64,000 nucleotides of DNA from Nesterenkonia sp. LB17 (GTDB taxonomy: Bacteria; Actinomycetota; Actinomycetes; Actinomycetales; Micrococcaceae), in assembly GCF_022565915.1 (NCBI RefSeq), contig NZ_JAJOYX010000006.1, forward strand, positions 1-64,000, written 5' to 3'. Each line of letters begins with the position of its first letter. Position 1 is the first letter of the stretch. The notes beneath the pieces were generated by a model, which was not told the origin of the DNA, ran no database searches, and was given only the letters and a program-made list of their open reading frames with translations. Shown here piece after piece: positions 16,923 through 26,833 of the stretch. A program made the translations under genes and the position numbers.

Positions 16923-18506
16923 TCAGAGCCAGGAATCGATCCAGATCCTCATCCGCCATTGCTCGTAGGGAATCATCTCCGCAGTCCAGAGCGGGAGGAA
17001 GAACACCGAGACGGCCACGCACAGCAGCACGAAGCACAGCACGATCACGGTGTTTCGCTGGCGCGCCGCCAGGATCGTCCCCTCCCCGCGGGCCGTCCCG
17101 TCGGGGCGGTGACCAGCGGTCCCGATGCGTAGCGCCAGGGCGGCGATCGCGGTGAGCGCCAGAATCAGGAAGGGGTGATAGCTGATCGTGTAGAAGAAGA
17201 AGGTGGTCCGGTCCGGGAAGAGCAGCCAGACCAGATGCCCGGCCACGAAGCCGGAGAGGATCGCGCCGCAGCGCCAGTCCCGGCGACCGGCCCAGAGCAG
17301 CCCCACCAGTACCAGGGCGATCATCCCGCTCCACCAGATCAGCGGATTCGCCAGGTCCAGGACCGCTGAGGAACAGCTCTCCGCGGCGCAGGTCTCACCG
17401 GTCTGTGCATAGATCTCGCCGGCGGAGACCGAGTCGTAGTGCATCGAGACCGGTCGGCCCATGAAAAGCCAGGTCCAGGGCGAGGACGCGTAGTCATGTC
17501 CGCTGCTGAGCCCCTGATGGAAGTCCGCGGCGGAGACATGATAGTTCCACAGCGAGCGGAGCGGATCCGGCACCAGCCGGGACAGCCCCTCGGCAGGATG
17601 CTCGAGGTGCCACTGCCGACCCCAGCCGGCCTGCGTGCTCAGCCAGCCGGTCCAGCTGGCCAGATAGGTGCTGGCGGCAACGGGCAGCACCGAGACCAGC
17701 GCCGGAAGCCCATCCTTCAACAGCCCGGACCGCGCCCATCGCTCGACGCCGGCCAGTCGCCTGGCCTGCAGGTCCCAGAGGATGACCATGATGCCGAAGA
17801 CCGCGAGGAAGGCCAGCGCCGAGAGCTTGACCGCCACCGCCGCTCCGAGCAGCACCCCGGCGAGCAGCCGCCACGGGCGGACCCCCAGCCACGGTCCGCT
17901 GGCCTGCCGGTCACCAGACCTGCGGCGCACCGCCCAGGCGGCCAGCCGCCGTCGTCCGCTGTATCGATCAGCCAGCAGGGCGCCGAAGGCGGCGAGGACG
18001 AAGAACATCATGAAGATGTCCAGCAGGCCCACGCGGCTCATCACCAGGTGGTGGCCTTCGATGGCGGTGAGCATCCCGGCGAACGCCCCGAGGAAGACCG
18101 AGCGGAACATCCGTTGCGCGATGAGCGCGATCAGCAGCACGGCCAGGGTGCCTGCCAGCGCCGCCGAGATCCGCCAGCCGAAGGCGCTGTCCTGGCCGAA
18201 GCCCCGCAGCCCCAGCGCGATCAGCCACTTTCCCAGAGGCGGGTGCACCACGTAGGCGCCGTCGCCGGTGGGCTGTGCCTCACCAGCCAGCCAGGAGTCA
18301 TCGGCATCCTCCGGCCAGACCAGCTCATAGCCGGTGAGCAGCAGCGCGTAGGCGTCCTTGACGTAGTAGGTCTCGTCGAACATCAACAGGTGCGGGGTGC
18401 CGAGATCTCTCACCCGCAGGATTCCGGCTAAGAGCGTGATCAGCCCGGGCAGAATCCATCCCCAGCGACCTGGACGGTACGGTTCTGCGTGGAGCCGGCG
18501 CTCCAT
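16923..18506 (-). CDS. Dolichyl-phosphate-mannose-type protein O-mannosyltransferase
   Basis: This 527-residue polytopic membrane enzyme of the PMT family (GT39) transfers mannose from polyprenyl-phosphate-mannose to Ser/Thr of exported proteins. The catalytic acidic pair Asp44-Glu45 lies in LLMFDETYYVKDAY, and VVHPPLGKWLIALG, MLTAIEGHHLVMSRVGLLDIFMMFF and the later SMHYD segment are characteristic. About ten membrane helices are visible. The open frame continues upstream through the rsmI gene on the other strand; MERRLHAEPYRPGRWGW (ATG 18506) is the likely start, with ATG 18650 as a longer option. The gene is divergent from rsmI. Confidence 0.9.
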   Translation of the reverse strand: MERRLHAEPYRPGRWGWILPGLITLLAGILRVRDLGTPHLLMFDETYYVKDAYALLLTGYELVWPEDADDSWLAGEAQPTGDGAYVVHPPLGKWLIALGLRGFGQDSAFGWRISAALAGTLAVLLIALIAQRMFRSVFLGAFAGMLTAIEGHHLVMSRVGLLDIFMMFFVLAAFGALLADRYSGRRRLAAWAVRRRSGDRQASGPWLGVRPWRLLAGVLLGAAVAVKLSALAFLAVFGIMVILWDLQARRLAGVERWARSGLLKDGLPALVSVLPVAASTYLASWTGWLSTQAGWGRQWHLEHPAEGLSRLVPDPLRSLWNYHVSAADFHQGLSSGHDYASSPWTWLFMGRPVSMHYDSVSAGEIYAQTGETCAAESCSSAVLDLANPLIWWSGMIALVLVGLLWAGRRDWRCGAILSGFVAGHLVWLLFPDRTTFFFYTISYHPFLILALTAIAALALRIGTAGHRPDGTARGEGTILAARQRNTVIVLCFVLLCVAVSVFFLPLWTAEMIPYEQWRMRIWIDSWL

Positions 18507-18648
18507 CCGGGACAGCCTTGCGGCTTCCGGCTCGGCGACGCTCCCGGGCGCCCCGGCAGGGGCCGGAGTGCTGCGGGCGGGCTCGGCAGGGTTCACTATG
18601 GGTATGCTACTTGGCGCAAGCCGGTCACCGATCAGAAGCGGGCGTGTC

Positions 18649-19572
18649 ATGGAGTCAGGCGAGGCAGAACAGGTCGAGAACCCCTTGGAGCCAGCTGATA
18701 CCAGCCTCTGGGACACCCCGATCGTGCTCGCCGCGACCCCCATCGGCAATCTCGGTGACGCGACCGACCGGCTCAAGCGGCTCCTGGCCACCGCCGAGGT
18801 CATCGCCGCCGAGGACACCCGCACCGCGCGACACCTGGCCCGAGCGCTGCAGGTCACCTTCCATGCCCGCCTTCTCAGCCTGCACGAGCACAACGAGGCG
18901 TCCCGCTCCGAGGAGCTCGTGGAACAGGCCCGGAAGGGAACCCGGATCCTGGTGATCTCCGACGCCGGCATGCCCGCGGTCTCCGATCCGGGGTTCCGAC
19001 TCGTCGAGACCGCCATCGCTGCCGGCGTCGGGGTCACCGTGGCGCCGGGCGCCTCGGCGGTCACCACCGCGCTGGCGCTCTCCGGGCTGCCCACCGACCG
19101 ATTCACCTTCGCCGGGTTCGTCCCGCGCAAAGCGGGGGAGCGCAAGAAGCTGCTCGACCGGCTGGCCACCGAGGAGTGGACCACGGTGCTCTTCGAATCC
19201 CCGCACCGGGTCGCCGCCACGCTCCGCGAGTTCGCCGCGGCGCTGGGGGAGGACCGACCTGCGGCGCTGGCCCGGGAGTTGACGAAACGCTACGAAGAGG
19301 TGCTGCGCGGAGGCCTGGGCCAGCTCGCCGCCGTGGCTGCTGAACGTCACCTGCGCGGGGAGATGGTCCTGGTGCTCGGCGGGGGGTCACCCGCCGGAGC
19401 GGGGGGCGAGCCGATGAGCTTGGAGGAGCTGGCCGGCGTCGTGCTGACGCGGGTTGCTGAGGGGACCAAGCTCAAGACGGCGGCCAAGGAGATCGGGGCC
19501 GCACACTCTGTCCCGGCCAGCGAGATCTATGATGCCGCCCTGGCCCTGAGGCGCGCCGAAAAGTCCGGTTGA
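18649..19572 (+). CDS. rsmI: 16S rRNA (cytidine1402-2'-O)-methyltransferase
   Basis: RsmI methylates the ribose of C1402 in 16S rRNA, in the ribosomal P site. The 307-residue protein has the family start VLAATPIGNLGDAT, the SAM-binding SDAGMPAVSDPGFRLV, and the GAPGASAV and FVPRKAGERKKLL regions of the tetrapyrrole-methylase fold. The frame is open upstream, but ATG 18649 puts the family motif at the usual distance from the N terminus. A TATGCT at 18602 could be its -10 element. It is divergent from the mannosyltransferase gene, as in many actinobacteria. Confidence 0.92.
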   Translation: MESGEAEQVENPLEPADTSLWDTPIVLAATPIGNLGDATDRLKRLLATAEVIAAEDTRTARHLARALQVTFHARLLSLHEHNEASRSEELVEQARKGTRILVISDAGMPAVSDPGFRLVETAIAAGVGVTVAPGASAVTTALALSGLPTDRFTFAGFVPRKAGERKKLLDRLATEEWTTVLFESPHRVAATLREFAAALGEDRPAALARELTKRYEEVLRGGLGQLAAVAAERHLRGEMVLVLGGGSPAGAGGEPMSLEELAGVVLTRVAEGTKLKTAAKEIGAAHSVPASEIYDAALALRRAEKSG

Positions 19573-19638
19573 ACAGTAGAATGGCGTCCAGAGCGGAGAG
19601 GCACTCCACCGCAGGGTAATCGATGAGCAGGCGGGGCC

Positions 19639-21513
19639 ATGACCGAGGAGCATACGGGCAGCGAACACGTTGCCCAGACGAGCAGCAATCAGATCCGCGA
19701 AGCCGCCACCGCGCAGGTGGCGTGGCTGGAACCGCACACCAACGCCACTGACGGGGTCCTGGACCTCTGGGCCGCTCGCCCGCATCAGCCGGTCTACGCC
19801 GTGCCCAACGGGACCGGCGGGTGGGTGGACGTCTCCATCACCAGTTTCCTGGACCAGGTTCGTGGCGTCTCCAAGGGGCTGATCGCACTCGGCGTCGAGC
19901 CGGAGGACCGGGTCGCGGTGATGGCACCGACCAGCTACAGCTGGGCCGTGGTGGATCAGGCCATCTGGTTCGCCGGCGCGATCTCGGTGCCGATCTACGA
20001 GACCAGCTCCGTGCACCAGGTCAGCGCCGTGCTCGAGGATTCCGGGGCGACGCTTGCGCTCGCCGGAAGCGTCGAGCTCCAGGACTGCCTGCGCGCCGCC
20101 GTGGTGAAGTTCAACGGGAACCGCCCTGCGGTGCTGCCCATCGAAGAGGTGCGCCAGCTCGATGATCTGGCCGCCTCCGGGGAGCACATCTCGGATGAGC
20201 AGCTCGAGGCGGCCCGCTCACGGGCCGACCTGGACGACGTCGCCACGCTGGTCTACACCTCCGGCACCACCGGCCGCGCCAAGGGGGTGCGCATCACCCA
20301 CCGCAACCTGGCCGAGGGTGCGGCGAACATTCTGCCCTTCGCCGATCAGATCCTCGGCGAGAACGAATCCCGCACGCTGATCTTCCTGCCGCTGGCCCAC
20401 GTCCTGGCCCGCGCGGTGCAGCTGATGTGTCTGTACCGCGGGGTGCAGGTGGCCCATTCAGCCAGCTCCGCGAAGCTGCTCGAGGATCTCGCCAGCTTCC
20501 GTCCCACCTGGCTGCTTGCCGTGCCGCGGGTCTTCGAGAAGGTCTACCACGGTGCTTCCGCCAAGGCCCGCGCCGAGGGCAGGGGAAAGATCTTCGAGAC
20601 CGCCAAAGATACCGCGATCCTGTACTCGAAGGCCCTGCAGGCCGAGGCGACGGGCGAGGGTCCCGGGCCCTCTGTGCGGCTGCGCGCACGCCGAGCGATG
20701 TTCGCCAAGCTGGTCTACTCCAAGCTCCACGCCCGCCTCGGTGGCAGCGTCCGCTACATGATCTCCGGCGCCTCCGCGCTGAACCCCGAGATCGCCCACT
20801 TCTTCACCGGCATCGGACTGCCGGTCCAGGAGGGCTACGGCCTCACCGAGTCCACCGCTCCGATCACGCTGAACATCCCCGGAGCCACCCGCATCGGGAC
20901 GGTGGGCATCCCGGTGCCCGGCAACACCGTGAGGATCGCCGCCGATTCAGAGGTGCTGCTCAAGGGCCCGGTGATCTTCGACGGCTACCACGAGAAGCCC
21001 GAGGCCTCGGCAGAGGCCTTTGACGCGGAGGGCTTCTTCCGCACCGGTGACCTCGGCTCCCTGGACGAGGACGGCTTCCTCACGCTGACGGGGCGCAAGA
21101 AGGACCTCATCGTGACCGCCGGCGGCAAGAACGTCTACCCCATGCCGATGGAAGAGGTCATCCGCGCTCACCCGCTGGTGGCCGAGGTCATCGTGGTCGG
21201 AGACGACAGGCCCTACGTCGCGGCGCTGATCACGCTGGACGCCGACGCCGTGGCGGACTGGTGCCGGGCCAACGGGTACCGGTCGCTGTCGTTGATCGAC
21301 GCCGCAAAGCATCCCAGGGTGCGCCAGGAGATCGGCCTCTCGGTGGAGGCTGCGAACCGAAGGGTCTCGCGCGCGGAGTCCATCCGGAAGTTCGAGCTGC
21401 TCGACGTCGAACTCTCCGAAGAGTCCGGGCACATGACCGCCTCGATGAAGCTGATGCGCCACCGGGTCCTGGTCGACTTCGAGGGCGTCATCGATTCGGT
21501 CTACGCGAACTGA
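19639..21513 (+). CDS. Long-chain acyl-CoA synthetase (FadD15-like AMP-forming ligase)
   Basis: The 624-residue adenylate-forming enzyme activates fatty acids to acyl-CoA. Motifs in order are the P-loop-like TLVYTSGTTGRAKGVRITHRN, the central GYGLTESTAPITLN, the hinge FFRTGDLGSLDEDGFLTLTGRKKDLIVTAGGKNVYP and the C-terminal lid with the catalytic-lysine region. It has the length and order of the FadD15 group. ATG 19639 is preceded by AGGCGGGG. The region between rsmI and this start (66 bases) holds no other feature. It is upstream of tatD on the same strand, but tatD has its own -10 element. Confidence 0.93.
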   Translation: MTEEHTGSEHVAQTSSNQIREAATAQVAWLEPHTNATDGVLDLWAARPHQPVYAVPNGTGGWVDVSITSFLDQVRGVSKGLIALGVEPEDRVAVMAPTSYSWAVVDQAIWFAGAISVPIYETSSVHQVSAVLEDSGATLALAGSVELQDCLRAAVVKFNGNRPAVLPIEEVRQLDDLAASGEHISDEQLEAARSRADLDDVATLVYTSGTTGRAKGVRITHRNLAEGAANILPFADQILGENESRTLIFLPLAHVLARAVQLMCLYRGVQVAHSASSAKLLEDLASFRPTWLLAVPRVFEKVYHGASAKARAEGRGKIFETAKDTAILYSKALQAEATGEGPGPSVRLRARRAMFAKLVYSKLHARLGGSVRYMISGASALNPEIAHFFTGIGLPVQEGYGLTESTAPITLNIPGATRIGTVGIPVPGNTVRIAADSEVLLKGPVIFDGYHEKPEASAEAFDAEGFFRTGDLGSLDEDGFLTLTGRKKDLIVTAGGKNVYPMPMEEVIRAHPLVAEVIVVGDDRPYVAALITLDADAVADWCRANGYRSLSLIDAAKHPRVRQEIGLSVEAANRRVSRAESIRKFELLDVELSEESGHMTASMKLMRHRVLVDFEGVIDSVYAN

Positions 21514-21630
21514 CGCCGCCGCCTTCACGTCCGCCTGCATCGCGGCTCGTCTCTGCAGCACTTCTCACGCCCAGTCTGCGCAGGAGCCGGCGGAGGGCGG
21601 GGTGTGGAAGGCCGCGCGGGGGGTGGGCGA

Positions 21631-21636
21631 TAGAGT
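21631..21636 (+). promoter_or_regulatory. -10 element (TAGAGT) of tatD
   Basis: TAGAGT lies eight bases before GTG 21645, with no ribosome binding site between, which suggests a leaderless transcript and identifies the tatD start. Confidence 0.45.
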
Positions 21637-21644
21637 TGATCACC

Positions 21645-22637
21645 GTGAGCCAACAGCAGCGAATCCTTCCAGACGCCGAGTCGAGCCCCGCCGTGGTGCC
21701 GGGCGAGACCCCTGCCGCCTACCGTCCTGAACAGCCCGACGACGACGGCGCGGCCGCCGGTCCCGTGCGAGATCAGGCGGAGGAGCAGTCCGGGAAGAAG
21801 CGTCGCCTGCGATACCCCCCGGCACCCCAACCGCTGACGGTGCCGGTGATCGACAATCACGCGCACCTGGACTTCCGCGACGGTGCGATCTCCGTCTCGG
21901 TCCAGCAGGCCCTGGAGGTCGCCAAGGCCGTCGGCGTGGTCGGCGCGCTGTGCGTGGGCTATGACGTGGCCTCCTCGGAGTTCTCCGTGAAGGCCGCCGC
22001 AGAGCACCCCCAGCTCAAGGCCGCCGTCGCGCTGCACCCCAACGATGCGCCGGTGCTGGCAGCGAAGGGCGACTACGAGACTGCGTTCGCCAGGATCACC
22101 GAACTTGCCCGCCACGAACAGGTGGTGGCGATCGGGGAGACCGGTCTGGACTTCTACCGCACCGGCGAAGAAGGGGTCGCTGCGCAGAGACGCAGCTTCG
22201 AAGATCACATCGCGCTCGCCGTCGAGCGTGGACTCGCGATGCAGATCCACGACCGGGACGCCCACGTGGAGGTGGTCAGCGTGCTCAACGCCGCGCCCAC
22301 CCTGCCCAGCGCCGTGGTCTTCCACTGCTTCTCCGGCGATGCGGACCTGGCCCGCCTCTGCAACGCCAACGGCTGGTACATGTCCTTCGCCGGCACGGTC
22401 ACCTTCAAGAACGCCCACGCCCTGCGTGAGGCGCTGGCGGTCGCTGATCCGCAGCTGATCCTGGTGGAGACCGACACGCCTTTCCTGACCCCACATCCTT
22501 ACCGGGGGCAGCCCAACGCGCCTTATCTGATCCCGCAGACCATGCGGCTGATGGCCCAGGTGCGCAACACCAACGTGGAAGCGATGTGTCAGCAGGTCAT
22601 GTTCAACACCACCCAGGCCTACGGGAGCTGGACATGA
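21645..22637 (+). CDS. tatD: TatD family metal-dependent hydrolase (DNase)
   Basis: The 330-residue protein has a polar N-terminal extension of about 60 residues, then the TatD TIM barrel: [10 protein letters not shown] (the metal-binding HxH), [28 protein letters not shown] and [12 protein letters not shown], which together make the two-metal site. TatD proteins are 3'-5' exonucleases or DNA-repair hydrolases. The N-terminal extension is longer than in E. coli TatD but common in actinobacteria. The stop overlaps the rsmA start (ATGA at 22634-22637), so the two are translationally coupled. Confidence 0.9.
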   Translation: MSQQQRILPDAESSPAVVPGETPAAYRPEQPDDDGAAAGPVRDQAEEQSGKKRRLRYPPAPQPLTVPVIDNHAHLDFRDGAISVSVQQALEVAKAVGVVGALCVGYDVASSEFSVKAAAEHPQLKAAVALHPNDAPVLAAKGDYETAFARITELARHEQVVAIGETGLDFYRTGEEGVAAQRRSFEDHIALAVERGLAMQIHDRDAHVEVVSVLNAAPTLPSAVVFHCFSGDADLARLCNANGWYMSFAGTVTFKNAHALREALAVADPQLILVETDTPFLTPHPYRGQPNAPYLIPQTMRLMAQVRNTNVEAMCQQVMFNTTQAYGSWT

Positions 22638-23590
22638 GTGATGAGCACTCACCGCAGCGACGACCGCAGCAGAGCCCTCCGCAGCTGCTCTCCGCCGCGC
22701 ATGTCAGGGCGCTGGCCGACCAGCTCGGGGTGCGCCCCACTAAACAGTGGGGACAGAACTTCGTCATCGACCCGAATACGATCCGCCGGATCGTCAGCCT
22801 CGCAGATCTCGACGGCAGCGAGCATGTGCTCGAGGTCGGCCCTGGGCTCGGGTCCCTGACCCTGGGCCTGTTAGATGAATCAGCGCTGGTCAGCGCCGTC
22901 GAGATCGATCCCAAGCTGGCCGGTCAGCTGGCCGAGACGGTGCAGAGGTTCCGTCCCGAGCGCGCGGCGAACCTGCGCGTGATGGAGCAGGACGCGCTGA
23001 AGCTCACCCCGGAGTCCTTCGCCGAGTTCGGAGACGGCGCGGGCCCGGAGGTGCTGGTCGCGAACCTGCCCTACAACGTGGCGGTCCCGGTGGTGCTGCA
23101 CCTGCTCCAGATCCTGCCTTCGCTGCGCAAGGGCCTGGTCATGGTCCAGGACGAGGTCGCCGACCGGCTCTGCGCCGGGCCCGGCTCCAAGATCTACGGC
23201 GTCCCCAGTGTGAAGGCGGCCTGGGACACGAACATGCGCAAGGCCGGCGTGGTCGGCAAGCGAGTCTTCTGGCCCGAGCCGCGGATCTCCTCGGGGCTGG
23301 TTCGCTTCGACCGGCGCGCCGAGGCCTCGGCCGAGCTCAGCCGCGAAGAGGTCTTCGCGGTGATCGACGCCGCCTTCGCCACCCGACGCAAGACCCTGCG
23401 CGCCTGCCTGGCCGGGATCGCGGGATCCCCGACCCGTGCCGAGGCGGTGCTGCGGGCCGCCGGGGTGGATCCGTCCGCCCGCGGCGAGACCCTGGGCATC
23501 AGTGGGTTCACCGCGATCGCCGCCGCCCTGCGCGACGCGGCCAGCTCGGGTCCAGCCGGCGCGGTCCCGCATGTCAGTGACGAGAAGTAG
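22634..23590 (+). CDS. rsmA: 16S rRNA dimethyladenosine transferase (KsgA)
   Basis: RsmA dimethylates A1518 and A1519 of 16S rRNA. In the 318-residue protein the SAM-binding Rossmann fold is clear: [33 protein letters not shown], and the catalytic [15 protein letters not shown]. The C-terminal domain has [12 protein letters not shown]. The start overlaps the tatD stop by four bases. ispE follows ten bases later, so tatD-rsmA-ispE form one operon, the usual actinobacterial order. Confidence 0.95.
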   Translation: MSDEHSPQRRPQQSPPQLLSAAHVRALADQLGVRPTKQWGQNFVIDPNTIRRIVSLADLDGSEHVLEVGPGLGSLTLGLLDESALVSAVEIDPKLAGQLAETVQRFRPERAANLRVMEQDALKLTPESFAEFGDGAGPEVLVANLPYNVAVPVVLHLLQILPSLRKGLVMVQDEVADRLCAGPGSKIYGVPSVKAAWDTNMRKAGVVGKRVFWPEPRISSGLVRFDRRAEASAELSREEVFAVIDAAFATRRKTLRACLAGIAGSPTRAEAVLRAAGVDPSARGETLGISGFTAIAAALRDAASSGPAGAVPHVSDEK

Positions 23591-23599
23591 GGTCGAAGC

Positions 23600-24586
23600 A
23601 TGCGCGATAGTGAATTCTTCGGACATGTCACCGCCGTGGCTCCGGGCAAGATCAATGTGAGCCTGCGCGTCGGTCCGCTGCGCGAGGACGGCTATCACGA
23701 GGTCGCCACGCTCTACCTGGCGGTCTCCCTCTACGAAGAGGTCAGCGCGGCCCGGCGCGAGGACGGGGCGATCACCGTGAGCCTCTCCGAACGTTCTACC
23801 TTCACCGAGGTCCAGACCCGGGATCCGGAGACCCGAGAGATGGTGGCTGCGGCGATCCCGCTCGATGAGCGCAACCTGGTGCATCAGGCCGCCTCGAAGC
23901 TGCGCGACCGACTCGGCATCACCGACGGAGTGGACCTGACCATCACCAAGAACGTCCCGGTGGCCGGCGGGATGGGAGGAGGCTCTGCCGACGCCGCCGC
24001 CACACTGGTGGCCTGTTCGGCCCTCTGGGAAGCGGGGCTCTCCAAGGAACAGCTGGCGGAGATCGGCGCCGAGCTCGGGGCCGACGTGCCGTTCGCGATC
24101 CTCGGCGGAGCAGCCGTGGGTCAGGGTGTGGGCGATGAGCTCTCTCCGCTGCTGACCCGCGGGGAGCTGCATCTGGTCATCGTCCCGGCCAACACGGGCC
24201 TGTCCACGCCCAGCGTCTATGCCAAGCTCGACGAGATGCGCGCCGAAGCCGGAGTGGAGGCGGAGGCGCCGGGCCTGGATCCGGACCTGGTCCGGGCGGT
24301 CTGCACCGCCGACGCCGAGCTCGTGGCCTCGCTGATGGCCAATGACCTGCAGGCCCCCGCCGTGGCCAGCCTGCCCTCCCTGGAGGACATGATGGACATC
24401 GGCATGATCGAAGGAGCGCTGCAGGGAATGGTCTCCGGCTCAGGCCCCACCCTGGTGTTCCTCGCCCGGGATGCTGAGTCAGCCCATCAGCTCTGCACCA
24501 GCCTGGAGGAGCGGACCGAGGTCTGGGCCATCCCGGTCACCGGTCCGGCCGCCGGGGCACGACTGATCAACGGCCGCGAGAGCTGA
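23600..24586 (+). CDS. ispE: 4-diphosphocytidyl-2-C-methyl-D-erythritol kinase
   Basis: IspE phosphorylates CDP-methylerythritol in the MEP pathway for isoprenoid precursors. The 328-residue GHMP kinase begins AVAPGKINVSLRVGPLREDGYHEV, has the ATP-binding PVAGGMGGGSADAAATLVA in the middle and GMVSGSGPTLVFLA near the C terminus. It is the last gene of the tatD-rsmA-ispE operon and is followed by a strong terminator. Confidence 0.95.
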   Translation: MRDSEFFGHVTAVAPGKINVSLRVGPLREDGYHEVATLYLAVSLYEEVSAARREDGAITVSLSERSTFTEVQTRDPETREMVAAAIPLDERNLVHQAASKLRDRLGITDGVDLTITKNVPVAGGMGGGSADAAATLVACSALWEAGLSKEQLAEIGAELGADVPFAILGGAAVGQGVGDELSPLLTRGELHLVIVPANTGLSTPSVYAKLDEMRAEAGVEAEAPGLDPDLVRAVCTADAELVASLMANDLQAPAVASLPSLEDMMDIGMIEGALQGMVSGSGPTLVFLARDAESAHQLCTSLEERTEVWAIPVTGPAAGARLINGRES

Positions 24587-24631
24587 CCCGAGAGTCATCA
24601 GGGGCGCGATTCGCCCCAGCTGACGGGGCGC

Positions 24632-24680
24632 ACCGCAGTCCTGCGCTGCCCGCAGAGCGCGGGCAGCGCAGGACTGCGGT
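24632..24680. terminator. Bidirectional terminator, perfect 22-bp stem
   Basis: Bases 24632-24653 pair perfectly with 24659-24680 around a five-base loop. The hairpin lies between the convergent ispE and ABC-F genes and ends three bases before the ABC-F stop codon, so it should terminate both. A second short inverted repeat (GGGGCG with CGCCCC) lies just upstream at 24601-24616. Confidence 0.9.
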
Positions 24681-24683
24681 ACC

Positions 24684-26564
24684 TCAGCCCACCTTTTCGG
24701 AGAGCTCCAGCCAGCGTTCCTCGAGCTTCTCATTCTCGCCCTGCAGCCGGCTCACATCGGCGGTGAGCTTGCCCAGACCTTCGAAGTCGCTCGGATCGTG
24801 ATCGGCCATCTGGCGCTGCTTCTTCTCCATCTGGGTGATCAACTTCTGCATCTTCCGCTCGAGCGCGCCGACCTCCTTGCGCACTTCGCGCTCCTCTGCG
24901 CTGCTCAGCGCCGGGGCACCTGCCGATGAGGCCGAGGAGGTCTTCATCGCCTCCCGACGGGCCGCAGCCGCGGCCTTCCCGGAACCGACCCCGGCGCCAG
25001 CAGCTCCACCGCCTGAACCAGACGTGCCAGATCCCGCCGACTCCGCAGAGGCGCCATTGGCCCTGGCGGCCTTGAGCCGCAGGTATTCCTCCACGCCTCC
25101 CGGCACGTGGCGCATCCGGCCGTCGAAGATCGCGTACTGCTGATCGGTCACCCGCTCGAGCAGGTACCGGTCGTGGGAGACCACGATCAGCGTGCCGGGC
25201 CAAGAGTCCAGCAGGTCCTCCATGGCGGCGAGCATGTCGATGTCGAGATCGTTGGTGGGCTCGTCGAGGATCATCACGTTGGGCTCAGACAGGAGCACGA
25301 GCAGCAGCTGCAGGCGTCGTCGTTGCCCGCCGGAGAGCTCGCCGACTCGTGCGGAGAGATGTGCGGTGGAGAAGCCGAGGCGTTCCAACAGCTGCGCCGG
25401 GGTGTGTTCCTTGCCGTCGATGACCACCTGGGTCTTCTCGCGGGCCAGCACCTCGCGGACCCGATCGCCCTCGATGTCGGCCAGCTGGGAGAACTGCTGA
25501 TCCAGGGTGGCCAGGCGCACGGTCTTGCCGCGCTTGACCCGGCCCGTGTCGGGCTCGAGCTTGCCGGCGATCAGGTTGAGCAGCGTGGACTTGCCGGCGC
25601 CGTTGGCTCCGAGGATGCCGGTGCGCTCACCCGGACCGATCCGCCACGTGACCTCGTTGAGGATCGGCTTGTCGCCGAAGCCGATGGAGACGTCGAGGAC
25701 GTCGACCACGTCCTTGCCCAGCCGGGCGGTGGCCATCTTCTTCAGCTCCAGCGGGTTGCGCGGGGGAGGCACGTCGGCGATGAGCTCGTTGGCCGCCTCG
25801 ATGCGGAACTTCGGCTTGGTGCTGCGCGCCGGGGCGCCGCGGCGCAGCCAGGCGAGCTCCTTCTTCATCAAGTTCTGCCGCTTGGCCTCCACGGTGGCCG
25901 CCTGCCGGTCACGTTCCACGCGCTGGAGCACATACGCCGCGTAGCCGCCGTCGAACGGCTCGACCATGCCGTCGTGGACCTCCCAGGTGGTGGTGCTGAT
26001 CTCGTCGAGGAACCAGCGATCGTGAGTGACCACCAGCAGCCCGCCCGAGCTGCGCGGCCAGCGCCGGTTCAAGTGGTTCGCCAGCCAGGAGATCCCCTCC
26101 ACGTCGAGGTGGTTCGTGGGCTCATCCAGGGCGATGATGTCCCATTCGCCCACCAGCAGCTTCGCCAGCGCCACGCGGCGGCGCTGCCCGCCGGAGAGCT
26201 CGGAGATCTTCGACTCCCAGGGGATGTCGGTCACCAGCCCGGCGATCACGTCGCGGATCTTCGCATCCGAGGCCCACTCGTGGTCATCGGCGTCCCCGAC
26301 GACCGAATAGCCCACGGTGTGCTCGTCATCGAGGTCGTCCGACTGATCCAGCACGCCGAACTGCACGCCCTTGCGCCGGGTGACCTGCCCCGAGTCGGGT
26401 TCAAGCCGACCGGTGAGCATGGCCAGCAGCGAAGACTTGCCGTCGCCGTTGCGACCGACGACGCCGACGCGGTCGCCCTCGTTGATGCCGATCGTCACCG
26501 AGTCGAACACGGTGCGAGTAGGGAATTCCAGGTGTAGGGCTTCGGCCCCGAGAAGATGTGCCAC
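24684..26564 (-). CDS. ABC-F family ATPase (Uup-like, ribosome-associated)
   Basis: The 626-residue soluble protein has two ATPase domains and no membrane helix. Domain 1 has Walker A GRNGDGKSS (near residue 37), signature LSGGQRRRVALAKLL and IIALDEPTNHLD. Domain 2 has GANGAGKST, LSGGQRRRLQLL and VMILDEPTNDLD. The inter-domain linker and a Gly/Ala/Ser-rich segment followed by a C-terminal coiled coil (about 560-626, ALERKMQKLITQMEKKQRQM) are Uup features. ABC-F proteins act on the ribosome or, for Uup, also in DNA stability. No antibiotic-resistance identity can be assigned. Confidence 0.92.
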   Translation of the reverse strand: MAHLLGAEALHLEFPTRTVFDSVTIGINEGDRVGVVGRNGDGKSSLLAMLTGRLEPDSGQVTRRKGVQFGVLDQSDDLDDEHTVGYSVVGDADDHEWASDAKIRDVIAGLVTDIPWESKISELSGGQRRRVALAKLLVGEWDIIALDEPTNHLDVEGISWLANHLNRRWPRSSGGLLVVTHDRWFLDEISTTTWEVHDGMVEPFDGGYAAYVLQRVERDRQAATVEAKRQNLMKKELAWLRRGAPARSTKPKFRIEAANELIADVPPPRNPLELKKMATARLGKDVVDVLDVSIGFGDKPILNEVTWRIGPGERTGILGANGAGKSTLLNLIAGKLEPDTGRVKRGKTVRLATLDQQFSQLADIEGDRVREVLAREKTQVVIDGKEHTPAQLLERLGFSTAHLSARVGELSGGQRRRLQLLLVLLSEPNVMILDEPTNDLDIDMLAAMEDLLDSWPGTLIVVSHDRYLLERVTDQQYAIFDGRMRHVPGGVEEYLRLKAARANGASAESAGSGTSGSGGGAAGAGVGSGKAAAAARREAMKTSSASSAGAPALSSAEEREVRKEVGALERKMQKLITQMEKKQRQMADHDPSDFEGLGKLTADVSRLQGENEKLEERWLELSEKVG

Positions 26565-26692
26565 CTATCCAGGGTAATGCCACCGTCAGTCCGCGGTTTC
26601 ATCTCGCGAGTCTGCGCATGCGAAGATGGACCAGCGCTTGGCCGGAGATGAGGGTGTTCGCAGCGCCGAGCACCGTCGGACCGCCGTCGCAC

Positions 26693-26764
26693 TCCGCCTT
26701 GGTGTAATGGCAGCACGCCAGCCTTTGGAGCTGTGCAGTCTAGGTTCGAATCCTAGAGGCGGAA
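26693..26764 (+). tRNA. tRNA-Gln (anticodon UUG)
   Basis: The acceptor stem TCCGCCT/AGGCGGA (26693-26699 with 26757-26763) is perfect. The T arm CTAGG-TTCGAAT-CCTAG is perfect. The anticodon loop CTTTGGA places TTG at 26725-26727. The discriminator base is A and no CCA is encoded. The first anticodon-stem pair is a C-T mismatch, which is unusual but tolerated. The gene lies between the ABC-F gene and glmU; it could be read toward glmU, although glmU has its own -10 candidate. Confidence 0.93.
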
Positions 26765-26790
26765 CGGCAATCTAGATCGCCGGACCTCTC

Positions 26791-26796
26791 TACACT
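26791..26796 (+). promoter_or_regulatory. Candidate -10 element (TACACT) of glmU
   Basis: TACACT lies 37 bases before the glmU GTG and just downstream of the tRNA gene. It would give a short leader that contains the GAGGAG ribosome binding site. No good -35 hexamer is visible. Confidence 0.35.
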
Positions 26797-26833
26797 GAGG
26801 AGTCCCATCGAAACGCGCCGAGGAGCAGCCTTC

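Noticed and set aside
18397-18648. Longer rsmI start points upstream
   Set aside because: The extra residues run antisense through the mannosyltransferase N terminus and lack family similarity; RsmI normally begins shortly before the VLAATPIGNLGD motif.
24684-26564. ABC-F protein as an antibiotic resistance gene
   Set aside because: The Uup-like C-terminal coiled coil and housekeeping neighbours do not indicate a resistance subtype, and no specificity can be read from the inter-domain linker.
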